Under the pieces are notes generated by a model. It made no database searches. It worked only from the letters and a program-made list of their open reading frames with translations, and was not told the DNA's origin. A stretch of DNA of 64,000 nucleotides from Berberis thunbergii (taxonomy: Eukaryota > Streptophyta > Magnoliopsida > Ranunculales > Berberidaceae), in contig QNQO01000219.1 of assembly GCA_003290165.1 (NCBI GenBank), positions 1 through 64,000 of the forward strand, read 5' to 3'. Position numbers and translations under genes: made by a program. Below, piece by piece: positions 48,032 to 59,049 of the stretch (position 1 is the stretch's first letter; every line of letters begins with the position of its first letter).

Positions 48032-49449
48032 GCTCTGTAAACTACGTTGTTTTCCACCGGTAGCTATTGCATGGGATTCTACAGCAGGTCTACAAATAGT
48101 TCCCAATTTGTACTCTGAAACAATTTTGGTTGATTCCTCGCCAGCTTTTCAGGATTCGACTCAAGAGTCTGACATGACTACTGTTTTGCTACTGGTATAA
48201 GCTACTCCACTTGCAAAGTTTATGTGCATTACAATATCTTTTTCATGTTTCTTTTATTTCCTTCTTTGAAAAGGATGTAACATTGTGTATCCTTTTGCAG
48301 GTAGATCCGCATTGTTCAATTAAGATTAGTGCATATGTTTCAGTTACTGCTGCTGCAGGCAGATTTTTACTTTTGTATCGTTCGCAGGTAAATGATATTT
48401 GTCTTTATCTCTTATTAGAAATAATTTTACTAGCTATGTTTTTCATGCTTTATTCATTTCTGGTTATTTCTTATTAAGAACATGATTATACCTCGAAATT
48501 TCACAATGACATACTTTGGATTTGTACATTAAATTATGTGTTGAGTGAAGCTTCGTAATAGCATGAAGTAAATTGGATTTTTGGAGGCACCTAGACTAGT
48601 TAAGTGGAATATTAAAGGCACGCTGACTCGAACTATGTCATGTTAATGGCACCTGATTAAGTTTTGTTGGAACAATTGTAGGTGTAAAGAAAAAAATATT
48701 AAATGCATGAGCAATCAGGTTGCGAAAGGATCTTAGAGTGTGAAACCACTTGATTGATTATAAGAGTCTGTGGATGGCACTACTACTAAATATACTTGAG
48801 TGGCAGGGTGACAAAAACATTTCAAGTAAAAATCATAGAAGTAGGGGCACACAAAAGAGCTAGAGACAAATGAGCTTCCGTTTAATGGAGATGCTTTTGT
48901 TGCAGATAGTTGGTTTTTCTATAGCTGTGATCTTTTTTGCTCTGATGCGACAAGCACGTGCGTGGGAGCTTGATATGTCTCTACCTTCTCTGATGGCTTG
49001 TATCGAGTCAAATTTGAAAATGCCTATGTCCTTTTTGCTCCTAGTTGTAGCACCAATTTTGGTGTCCTTGTTTATTTCCACGCTGAATTCGCAGCCATTG
49101 CCTCCATTTATGAGCTTTTTCACGGTCTCTTTGTTATGTTATGCATTTGCAAATGGATGTGTAATCGTTCTGATTTTGACCTCCCAATTGGTCTTTTATG
49201 TGGCTGCCAGCTCACACACTTTTATCAAGATACGGTTAGTGAAATATCAGCCTTTCTCTCAACTTTGTCGTACTTCTTTTTGTGCTGCCATAGATTCTAC
49301 TGGTGCTTCAGGGGCTATGATTTGCCTGAGATTTACAAATGTATATAATGGAATATGTATTTATTCTTTTCTGCAGGTGGCAAGTGTGGGAAGAGAGTTT
49401 CCACTTTACTTTTTTCCGTCAGTTTCTTAGTCCAGTATCTGCTTTTAAG
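48032..49449 (+). pseudogene. Captured PGAP1-like (GPI inositol-deacylase) membrane-region fragment
   Basis: Exons 48032-48194 (FPPVAIAWDSTAGLQIVPNL), 48301-48387 (VDPHCSIKISAYVSVTAAAG), 48906-49234 (IVGFSIAVIFFALMRQARAW and three or more hydrophobic segments such as MSFLLLVVAPILVSLFIS) and 49377-49449 (WQVWEESFHFTFFRQFLS). Phases are consistent across the junctions. The order and sequence resemble the C-terminal membrane part of plant PGAP1-like proteins, which remove an acyl chain from GPI anchors in the ER. The lipase domain with its catalytic Ser is absent. Family assignment is from memory of homologues. Confidence 0.7.
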
Positions 49450-50215
49450 GTATATTGTCATCCAATCTAAGTAGATCTCTGAACTCTGAAAATTATGGTG
49501 GGAAATTTAGTTTAGTTTGACAATTATGAGCTCTGAAAACTTATGGTGAGAAGTATTTAGTTTGGTTTTCCAATTATTAATCTACATGCAATTGGATTAG
49601 ATTAAATGCATTTGTACTATTCTATTTTCGGTGCTTTTGCATTATTGTTTTCTTAGTGAAGTGTCACACTTTTCAGCTACAAGGAATAATTTTACTGTAA
49701 GTATGCTGCATTTAGTTCTCATCGTTATTTTCTATCGTTATCGTTGTTGTTTCAGGCAGTTGGAGCACATTGTACTTGTGCATTGTAGAGAGGTGAAAGA
49801 GGTATTTGCTACTTCATAATATTAAGTGTGTGATTGATTGAATTGCAATTCCAGAAAATCTTGAAGATTGGTGCACCATTAGTGTTGAGACCTAGGTACT
49901 TTCCATCCCAATTAGCTAAGGTCCTAGCGCCTAGTTTATGGTGGTCAGTTCTTTGTACCTAAGTAAGACCCTAAATTCTGAAGTAGGATGCTTACTACAT
50001 GTGCTTATTTTGTTTTTGAACCAACCTCATATTTTATGCTAGAAACTGTTTCTGTATGTCATCAATTGATACTGCAGGGTTAGTTTCATAAAGATTATCC
50101 CATCACTTTCTACTGTCAATGCGGAATAGCCTTATCATATATTTTTGAAGCCAGATAAAGTCATGCAAAAATTTGTTCTGCAGCTTTGAAATTCACCGAT
50201 TTAGTTTTTCTCCAG

Positions 50216-51682
50216 GGGAGCAAGTTTGGCATGCCTCGTTTGCTACAGGCAGACCCCGGAGTGTTAACTGGAAGTGCTCAATTTTCTACTCCTTTGTCTG
50301 CACGGGTAGATTCGCCTACTGTCATTCTGCAGGCTTCTTATGCTTCAAGTCCAAGCACTGCTGATTGGAATGGGCGGACATCATCTTCTGAATTGGAAGA
50401 TGTGGAATCTGGGGATGATCTTGGAACTTCCTCCCTTGCTGAAAACATTCCTAGTTCAGGATTTTAGAATGCTTCTGTATGCATGCATAACGCAGCAGGT
50501 AAAAGTGGTATTTGATAATGTCATGAATAATTAATCCTCAGAAATCTGCTTTCAATAATTCCATTATGTTTATATTGGAGAATTTTATTTGCTTCCTAAT
50601 CTATAGATACTATCTCCTGTCCTTGCTGCTTTTCAGGACATCTGAGTTCATCTAGGATTCCACTTGAACGAAGGTTTGATGGTGCTCCTTCTATTTAGTT
50701 TTCGAGCACATCAATTTGGCCCGAACTTCACACCCCGAATGGAAACATCGGCAACTTCCAAGAAAATTTCACTTTTTATAACCAACAAAATGGTACTGAA
50801 GAGATCGCTAGAAAATTGACAGAGTCGAAGTTGGATTCTGTAACTTGCTCAAAGACGGCGTTAGTGGTGAAAACCTGGTTTTTCCTGATAGGCATCTGCT
50901 GACATCAGTTTCTCAAGGACTAGTTCAGGTTTGCCGTCACCTTACACTCCTTTAGATGATTTGTTGTTCTCCATATGCTCAACTTGAGTTAGCAAATTTC
51001 AAAAGAGAATCTCAGGTACATTAGCATTGATCTTGTCTAAACAGGCCCTAAAGCTTCTATTATAATGTTATCTCAATATAATGGAGTCTTGGAAGAAAAA
51101 AAATTGTAAAAATGAATTTTGAAAGATGGAAGAAGGTATAACATTTGTCAAATTATAGGAAAGAAGAATTTTTGTTTTTTCAGCTTATCCCATATAAACT
51201 GATATAAGTTTTCATAATGATACCACCCTAATTGTCAAGCAATTTTATATCATGATGCGATTGTTACATTGACATATTACTATCAGCTTAGAGCACCATG
51301 TTCTGGTTTTTCCGGCATTGGTTACTGATCTCTGTATCTTGGTATAGTTTGGCTATGAATTTTTTATAGTGAAACCGCCAACTTGATAAGAGATTTTAAT
51401 TGTGTTTTGCAGGAACAATGGAAAGATGAGAATGGTGCACGAGTGGATTACTGTACCTCTAACAAGTACCTACCAAATAGGGAGAATGATACGTTTCAGT
51501 TTCCAAAAGAGCCAAGTTTACATTTTGTTCATCAACCGTTTCAAGAAAATGTTGAATCTCACATGCCAACAGTCAATGGAAAGATTGCATTAGATGGCTA
51601 TCCACATTATAATGAATCAGGAAAGTTGAAGAAACTTGACAGCTTTGGAAGATGGATGAATACAAAAATTGGTGGAGACTGC
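50216..51682 (+). pseudogene. Captured CAMTA transcription factor fragment
   Basis: Exons at 50216-50501 (SPSTADWNGRTSSSELEDVE), about 50639-50845 (WPELHTPNGNIGNFQENF, ARKLTESKLDS) and 51414-51682 (EQWKDENGARVDYCTSNKYL ... SGKLKKLDSFGRWMN). The LKKLDSFGRWM motif is a hallmark of the middle region of plant calmodulin-binding transcription activators, between the CG-1 and TIG domains. In-frame TAG codons at 50465-50467 and 50696-50698 show decay. CG-1, ankyrin and IQ regions are absent. Confidence 0.82.
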
Positions 51683-51903
51683 GGTGTGCTATCATGCTCT
51701 TGCTATTGCATTCAACTGCATGGGTGCTTTCAAGCTTTCTCTTCGGGCAAGTCCATGAGAATAAATGTATTGCATATTCTTTGACCATTTGATGTAATTG
51801 TATAATCTTGTCAACTGACAAATGACAAAACGTGCACAACATGAAACAAAGTTTGGCACATTTGATGTAATTGTATAATCTTATTAATTACATTACTTTG
51901 CCT

Positions 51904-52005
51904 CTATTCATTTAAGTTTGGCACATTTAAATTTTTATTTTCTAGAAATAAAACTTATAAGATGTAATAAAAAGTCATTTGATAGCAAAAAAAAAAAAAA
52001 ATTGC
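51904..52005 (+). repeat. 3' sequence shared by the two CACTA elements, copy 2
   Basis: AGTTTGGCACATTTAAATTT, TTATTTTCTAGAAATAAAAC and GTCATTTGATAGC followed by a poly(A) run match 41957-42060 closely. Only the subterminal repeats that follow differ between the two elements. Confidence 0.8.
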
Positions 52006-53581
52006 TATTGTAACGGCTCAGAGCCGTGGCCATGACTTGCCACGGCTTATAACCGTGGCTAGGACTTGCCACGGCTTAAAATCGTGGCTAACATATATTT
52101 TGCCACGATTTTTAGCCATTACTGAGGATTTAGCGAAGCCCCTACAGTCCACGGTTCTAAGCCGTGCCAATGGGTTACCCCCACGGTTTAAAAGCGTTGC
52201 TAATGACCATTTTTGGTGTAGTGATAATAAACTACCATAAATGATAGCTGAAATTCACCCTGAAATTAAGGATTTTTGCAAAGTTTTGAATGACTAAGAT
52301 GTGGACAGTATAATGGCAATGGTGGACCTACTTTACTGTTTCGAATAGTGAACAAAATGATGAGTAGATTTGGGGTGCTAAAAAGAATGTTTCATTATTG
52401 CTTTAAAAAAATAGTCATTAAATTCATTGTCTTGACACGAAATAAAATCTCCAATGTAGTTAGCAATCCCATTTTGAGTTTTAAAGAGTTTGCAATTAAA
52501 TAATTCATTTAGAATTCTAGAAATAAACCAATATCAAGTAGTTGCAGATATAGACTAATATCAATTACACTGATTTCAACTAAATTCAGTTTTCTTCAAT
52601 TACACTAATATTGCAATCCTAAAATAAATAAATAAAATATTAATAATAAATATTAAAAAATTAGCTCGGGATTGGGATTGAAAATCTTCATCCCATCCCA
52701 TTCTAGATCGGGATGAGACGGGATCGTGATGAAATTATTCAATCCCATTAAGACCCGAAAAAATCGAAACGAGACGGGACTAGATTGGGACGGGAACGGA
52801 ATCGCGGGATGGGATGCCCACCCCTATCATCAACTGTTTGAGTTTGAGTTTAAGTTTAAATAATTTAAAGACATATAGAATCTTATCAGCCATCTAATGT
52901 CTGGCTTACGAGATTAAGTTAAATATTTATTAATTTATCTAGAATTAATACATATTTGTTTTAACTAATGATATGGTTTATGTTATTTTTTCAGGTTACT
53001 ATCTGATGTTAATCATTCGAAAGATGATAATAAAGACAACTTTAAAAAAATGATGATAAGTACGAAATGTACTTAAGTAACAAAAAGTATTCAACTCACT
53101 TTTCATTTTTTGTATACTTTAATCGGAAAAGGAGTATCCTTAATTGCCTTTGGCTTGTAGAACTTTTGTGGTGATAAATAAATTACATTTTTGTGGTGGT
53201 AAATTATTTATTGTTTTCGTTTAATTTTTCATTATTTATTATTGTTGTTAATATTATTATACTATCAAAAACACCATCTACTCCTTGGTATGTTATGATC
53301 AATGATTGTGATTTTTGGAAACATGTTGAAATTTCACGAAATATTTCATACTTTGGAATTAATAAAATATCTTTGAAATCCAAATATTTATTTTTTCTCA
53401 AATGAATTTACCTCATAATATATATACATGTGTGTGTAGTTTGACCTGCGATAATGTTATTTTAGTATTAAAAATTTGTTATGTGATTGACTTTTATTTA
53501 CTATTAGTCTATTTTCTTAGGGGAATTTCCCTTAAGATTACTCAACTTGTATTCAAAACTTTCTACACCAATGTTATTCTC

Positions 53582-53582
<1 letters not shown>

Positions 53583-53637
<55 letters not shown>

Positions 53638-53648
53638 AATAAATAAAA
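53583..53648. repeat. (TAA)n / (AAAT)n microsatellite
   Basis: At least 15 ATA/TAA triplets followed by AAAT repeats. The poly-isoleucine frame predicted here is an artefact of it. Confidence 0.95.
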
Positions 53649-56192
53649 ATAAAATAAAAACCTCAATAACTTTAGCCACATTTGGGTTAGTTGGTCTGAC
53701 ACTCTACACAGTCTTCAAATTTACTAAGCAATCCAATAGTCTATTTTTTGAAGTATAGTTAACCTTATCTTTTATCTTACACATCATTACCTTTGTAATC
53801 TCAATATTTTTTTACACCATATTTTACTTTAAGACTTTCAATGGAATCATTTTCAAAATCAAAAACCATTTCAAAGGATTCTTTTCGTGTGGTAAAACCA
53901 TTAGGTAGTCATTTTGAAAATAGTTGTTTAGCTAAGCAACTTAATGCAATCCAATAAAAAATAAAATGCATACATAACTAAATTATATTATAAAGAAACG
54001 TGTTTTAAAATAATTGACAACCTCTATCTTGACGTTCGAAGAAGTATAAAAGAAGAAACACTCATCGTGAAAAAATAGATGAACTAAAAGACTGAAAGCC
54101 TTTATACATTGAAACTTTGTTAGATCAACATGATAAAAGATATGTAAATGATGTTGTTGCATTAGTATATTATGTGAGAAACTTAATGGTTCACCATAAT
54201 CAGTGGGTTGGAAAGAGAAAAACTGAATGAGAAGATAATCATGTTTGGCATTATTAACAATTTGTTTTACGAAATATGTTTTATTTTGGAGTTACCAAAA
54301 TATATTTTGAAATCAAAATTATTTATTTGTTCTCAATGAAATTTCCCTAAAAAAATATAAATATTTCAATTTCCGTATATTTTGACCTCATATTATGTTA
54401 CTTTATTATCAAAAGTTTGTTATATGGGTGATTATGTGATATATAGTCTATATGACACATTATGCGCCTTGTTAAGAGTTTAAATGTATAATTTATATTG
54501 TCAAATTCAAAATTAAAACTGAAAGTTCTAAATTTTTTCTACACAAAATAAAATATTTTTTAATATCAAGGAACAAAATTAAAACATTTGTAATCACTGG
54601 GAACAATCACAAAATACTTACTAAATTTTAAAATAAGTCGAAAAGTTTCTCTAAGGGGTTATAAGATGACAATCGATTGAAAGTTTTATTAAGTTTGTAA
54701 ATGATGAGGACCGATACTATTATTTTTGTTGGTCTTTTGAGGTAAATTAATTTGATATAACTAAAACTGTTTAAATATTGAATACTCATGATTTTGGGTC
54801 AGCAACTCATTTAAAAAACCACCTTTCACTTTAGCCACATATGCAAGAACACACATTTATGTTGTATTGACGAGAAGCAAAATATTTTATCGTTTATAAT
54901 TTGACGAAAAATATGAAATTGCGCAAAGATGACATATATCAGAAAGAAACATGTTTTGATAATATTTGACAACCTTTATCTTGGCTTTCAAAAAATGATA
55001 GAATGAGAAACACTGATCGTGAAACCAAATGAATTAAAAGGCTGGAAACTTTTTTATATTGAAAATTTGCTAATTCAACCTTATGAGAGATATGTTAATG
55101 ATGTTGTTGCATTGATATTTATACGAGAAACTTGATGGTTCACTACAATCAGTGGGTTTGAAGGAGAAAAATTGAATAATAGCATGGCCATGCTGGTCAT
55201 TATTAACAATTTGAGTTTACGTTTAAATCATTTAAGGAATTGGAGAATCATATCAACCATCTAAAGTTGAACAATTTGACCTAAATGATAATATGGTTTA
55301 TGTTATTTTTTTCTTCTTCAGGTTATTGTTCTTGATGTTAATCATTCAAAGGTTGATACAGACAACCATATTATTTAAAAAAAAAGATGATAAATAAATT
55401 ACATTTTGTAGTGATAAGTCATTTATTATTTTCGTTTATTTGTCCATGATTTATTATTGTTGTTAATATTATTATATTTTCGAAAGCACTATCTATTTCT
55501 TGTTCTATTATGATCAAGGATGGTGATTTTTTGAAATATGTCGAAATATCATGAGATATTTCATTTTTTAATTAACGAATTAACTTCGAAGTTTGAAATA
55601 TTTATTTTTTTCTAAGGAGAATTTTCCTTAGAAAAATAAATATATCTATAACCTTATATTTTGACCTGCTATAATGTTATTTATCAAAAGTTTGTTATGT
55701 GAGTGACCCTTATCTACTATCTAGCCTATTTTGTAGGGAAATTTTCTTAAAATTATTCAATTTGTATTTAAAACTTTATACAATAATAATTTTCTTATTA
55801 TAAAAGAACTAAACAATTTTAGCCACATTAGGTGGGTTGGCAAACGTTCCACATAGTTTTTAAATCCCCTATATAATCCATTACCTTATTTTATTTTCTG
55901 AAGTATAGTTAACCTTGCCCTCCATCTTACACCCCCTTAACTTTGTAATTTCGATATTTTACACACTATATTTTATTTTAAACTTTTCAATGAGATCATT
56001 TTCAAAATAAAAAACCATTTCACATGATCATTCTTCGTGTGAGAAAACCATTAGGTAGTTATCTTAAAAAAGTAGTATTTTAAGCAACTTAATGCAACCC
56101 AACAAACAAATGGAAATGCATACATAACTGTTGTATATTATAAATAATCATGTTTTAATAATAGTTGGCAGCCTCTGTATTGACGTTCGAAG

Positions 56193-56812
56193 TAACGCAC
56201 GTGAGCCACAGACCACCATTGTGGTAGTCGATGACACTCCGATGCTAAAGTAAGATAAGGATCTGAGGAATGCATAATGTTGTAAACCGAAAATTTGAAG
56301 CGTACCTTAGCTTACCAACCTCATGTCTTATTTATAGTGCAAGGAGTCTTGGTTCTACCAGGCCATTGTGGGCGTAATTTAGGAAGAAGATCTTCGTGGA
56401 GATCCTTCTCCAATTAGGAGTCGTGTTGTAGGAGAGAAGTTCTCTGTTAGTCTTGTGCTCCAAGATACGCGAAAGATAATTCTCAATCCAACAGCAATCC
56501 GTAGAAGGGAGTTTTCCTGCGTGGAATATACTCTGGTATTTGCTTCCTACTTGGAAGCAGAAAGTTGTTGTAGTTGCTCGTCCGAAGCTGATCATCGAGA
56601 TACTTGCCTTAGTAGGACTTATGGGTATTGAGGATAGCTGTGAAACATGTGGGCCTAACATGTTGTAAGAGTTTAGGTGTTTCAAGCGGACTAAATTGGG
56701 CCAGCTTAGAATTGGTTGGGCCAGATTTGTGTTGGGCTGATGTTGGTGCCCGTAGTTCATCGAGATCATTATGACACGTGCAAGGCTCTGAGGCGTGACC
56801 TTTTTATGTATC
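56193..56812. mobile_element. Insertion of about 620 bp in the tandem array, LTR-like
   Basis: Comparison with the parallel unit at 54040-54140 shows that the array sequence is interrupted after TTGACGTTCGAAG and resumes at AACTTGATAAAATATATATT. The inserted segment is more GC-rich and unlike the array. It contains a TATTTATAG motif (56329) as in LTR promoters. No coding similarity; TG...CA ends were not resolved. It may be a solo LTR. Confidence 0.35.
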
Positions 56813-57247
56813 ATCAAACTTGATAAAATATATATTAATGATGTTGTTGCGTCGTTATATTATGCGAGAAACTTGATGGTTTACCATAATCAGTGGTTTG
56901 GAAGGAGAAAAACTAAATGAGGGGAAGCGAAATATTTAAATGTTTGATACTTATGATTTCAGGTCAGTAATTAACTTAAATAACTACCGTGCACTTTAGC
57001 CATATAAGCAAAAGGACACTTTTATGTTGTACTTAGGAGAAGCCTGCAGGAGGGTTATTGCTTTGGAGAAGGCCTTTTCAGATTTGCGGATGTCATACTC
57101 AGACGCTCTCTATCGGGTGGACTCCGTGGATGGCCGGTTGTAGAATCCTGACACTATCGCGACCGTGAGGGCGTGGAGGCTACGACCTTTGTCACCAAAG
57201 CGAAAGTTGCCGGTATGAGAGCTTAGCTGTGGGCTGCCGAGTCTGAT

Positions 57248-57508
57248 TTGGCGTCAACTCGTGTTGAACTGGGGCGAACCAGTACCGAATTAAAGCACTT
57301 GGATGCGGCTGTGGACAGGTGGTCTTCTGACTGGAAGGCTCAGGAAACCAAGTGGAAGTGGGCGGAGGCAAAATGGGCCATTGAACGACGGCAACTGAAG
57401 GCCACAGTTGATGAGGGGCTTCACCACATTCTGGAAGAGGAACGGTTGTTGGTGGAGGCGCGCTCGCACTATGCAGCCATGTTTGGTGCAGTGGACTTCT
57501 TAATCTGA
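57248..57508 (+). CDS. Coiled-coil ORF antisense to the gypsy pol
   Basis: An 86-codon frame (with in-frame continuation upstream to about 57196) that is rich in Lys, Glu, Arg, Trp and Ala with heptad-like spacing: DAAVDRWSSDWKAQETKWKW, KATVDEGLHHILEEERLLVE. It probably forms a coiled coil. Upstream frames (ALEKAFSDLRMSYSDALYRV) look like the same protein broken by shifts. Position and orientation, downstream of integrase and antisense to pol, match the extra antisense ORFs known in the Tat lineage. Host function unknown; the copy is truncated. Confidence 0.45.
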   Translation: MASTRVELGRTSTELKHLDAAVDRWSSDWKAQETKWKWAEAKWAIERRQLKATVDEGLHHILEEERLLVEARSHYAAMFGAVDFLI

Positions 57509-57579
57509 ATTTCTTGATCTGGCGGTGAATGTCAAATCTACTGATGTTGGAGGTCCATATGAATTTCTTGATCTAAACC

Positions 57580-59045
57580 TGCCCTATTTTGGATAGGGGT
57601 TCGGCCTCTTGGTGAAGTAGTTGATGATCATAAGAATGAACTTTTTACCGGTTGATGTGGGGAGTGGTTCGACGATGTCCATTTCCCATTGCACAAATGG
57701 CCATGGACTAGTCACCAGAGTTAGTGGATGGGGCGACATATGCGTGTATGGTGCGAACCTCTGAAATTTGTCGCATTTGCAGACAATATCTTTGACATCT
57801 CACTGCATGGTCGGCCAATAGTAACCTAGAATTATGGTTTTATGGGTGAGGATTCTCCCGCCTGGGTGGTTCCCACATATGTCGCCATGGATCCTACCTA
57901 GGACCTGGCTTGCCTCCGAAGGTGCTAAACATCGGAGCAGGGGTCCTATCATTGATCTCCTATATAATTTATCGTTTAGGATAGTGTACCTCGCTGCTCT
58001 ATTTTTTAGTCTTCTTGCTTTGACCTTCTCAGTTGGCAGGACTCTAGTGGCTATGTATTCCAGTATCGGAGTCATCCAATTTGTTTGTAATTTCGCAGCG
58101 CAAATATCTTTATTTTCTTCTTCACTGAGGCTCGATTGTTCTTGATATTCAATGAGGCCGTTGAAGACTTTGTTGGAGGCTGAGGCTTTTTTGGCTAGCT
58201 CATCAACTCTTTTAATGTCGTCTAGGGGGCACTGTATGAGTTTGAAACTTTTGAACCTGCCCGTTATGCCAATTACCTTGTCGCGGTAGGCTATCATGCG
58301 GGGGTCTTTGCTGTTGAAATCTTCTTTGACTTGGTTGACTACCAATCTTTAGTCGATGTACGCATTAGGCGATCTATTCCGATCCCTAGTGCTAGCTTTA
58401 GGTCAGACAGAAAGGCTTCGTATTCAGCTTCGTTGTTTGAGGCGGGGAAGTCAAACCTGACTGCCTTCTCGAGGGTGAAACCCCTGGTAGTCTACCTTAG
58501 GCTCCTCTCCGCCTGTAAATTGGGCAATGAAATCTGCCTGTGTCTGGGCTTTGATGGCGGTTATTGGAGCATAGTTTATGTCAAACTGCCCGAGCTCGAC
58601 TGACCATTTCACCATCCTGCCTGATAGCTCAGGTTTATGTAATACCGATCGGAGTGGATGCTTGGTCAGGATCGTTATGGAGTCGGCATGAAAATACTGC
58701 CTTAGCTTCCTGAAGGATACGGCCAGTGCCAAAGCCAACTTTTTTAGCCCCAGGTAGAGTGTCATTGCTTCAACGAAGGTCTTGCTAGTGTAATATACGA
58801 GTTTTTGGATCCCTTGGTCGTCTCGTACGAGGGTTGAGTTGACAACGTGTTTGGAAACAGACAAATATAGGTAGAGTGCTTCCCTACCGCCGGCTTCAAG
58901 AGTAGCTTTGGATTCCCCAAGTATGCTTTCAGGCTTTGAAAGGCTTGTTCACTCTTTTCGTTCTAAGATAATCCTTTCCTCCCTCTTAGTATCTTAAAGA
59001 AAATGGAGGCATTTGTCATACGATTTTGATATAAATTTGTTGAGG
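57580..59045 (-). pseudogene. Gypsy pol remnant: RT end, RNase H, integrase
   Basis: Reading down the minus strand: ITTLNKFISKSYDKCLHF (end of RT), GREALYLYLSVSKHVVNSTL, VYYTSKTFVEAMTLYLGLKK and DFIAQFTGG (RNase H region), ICGNHPGGRILTHKTIILGY (integrase zinc-binding region), then CDKFQRFAPYTHM and PWPFVQWEMDIVEPLPTSTG (start of the integrase core). Two long open stretches remain (58864-58451 and 58345-57800), but frame changes and truncation at both ends make it non-functional. The PWPF.QW.MDIV form is typical of Tat-type gypsy elements. Confidence 0.8.
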
Positions 59046-59049
59046 GTTG

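Larger units (their letters stand above)
43746..52223 (+). mobile_element. Pack-CACTA element 2 (8.5 kb, multiple captured genes)
   Basis: Left terminus CACTACACCAAAAGGTCG and right terminus GACCATTTTTGGTGTAGTG are inverted repeats, with 3-bp target duplication ATA on both sides (43743-43745 and 52224-52226). Subterminal repeats CCACGGCTAAAAACCGTGGC occur at 43780-44045 and 52015-52200. No transposase seen. It carries sense-strand pieces of MOR1/XMAP215, a PGAP1-like protein and a CAMTA transcription factor, with introns. Its 3' block is homologous to that of CACTA element 1. Confidence 0.9.
43481..52826. mobile_element. hAT-type element split by a CACTA insertion
   Basis: Left end TAGGGGCAGGCACGGG and right end GGATGCCCACCCCTA are inverted. 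The 8-bp target duplication TCATCAAC is perfect (43473-43480 and 52827-52834). Both subterminal parts are rich in GGGACGGGATGGGAC-type repeats. Only about 265 bp on the left and 603 bp on the right belong to the hAT element itself; the rest is the CACTA inserted at 43746. No transposase. Confidence 0.88.
42640..57042. repeat. Degenerate tandem array, unit about 2.2 kb, interrupted by insertions
   Basis: Markers recur in order. GAGAAAAACTGAATG-type sequence is at 43437, 54215, 55168 and 56903. TTTAAATGTCTAATA-type sequence is at about 43082, 54760 and 56934. ACCATTAGGTAGT is at 53897 and 56045. Removing the hAT/CACTA insertion (43481-52834), the spacing of the second marker is about 2.2-2.3 kb, with shorter repeats of roughly 1 kb inside. 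Non-coding and AT-rich. The unit is also broken by an insertion at about 56193-56812. It may be an old satellite-like or segmental tandem duplication. Confidence 0.6.
57043..59049 (-). mobile_element. Truncated Tat-like Ty3/gypsy retrotransposon
   Basis: Minus-strand pol runs from the RT end through RNase H and the integrase zinc finger into the integrase core (59045 down to about 57580). Beyond it a coiled-coil ORF lies on the opposite strand. Array sequence ends at about 57042. The right side is cut by the Athila LTR at 59050, where RT-like ITTLNKFISKSYDKCLHF stops. No LTR of this element is recognised. Confidence 0.7.

Noticed and set aside
48870..49430. A 186-codon frame as an independent membrane protein gene
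   Set aside because: It overlaps the captured PGAP1-like exon 48906-49234. Residues beyond the donor at 49235 are intron read-through, so it is not a separate gene.
53402..53638. Small membrane protein ending in poly-isoleucine
   Set aside because: The hydrophobic tail is the (ATA)n microsatellite; the rest has no similarity.
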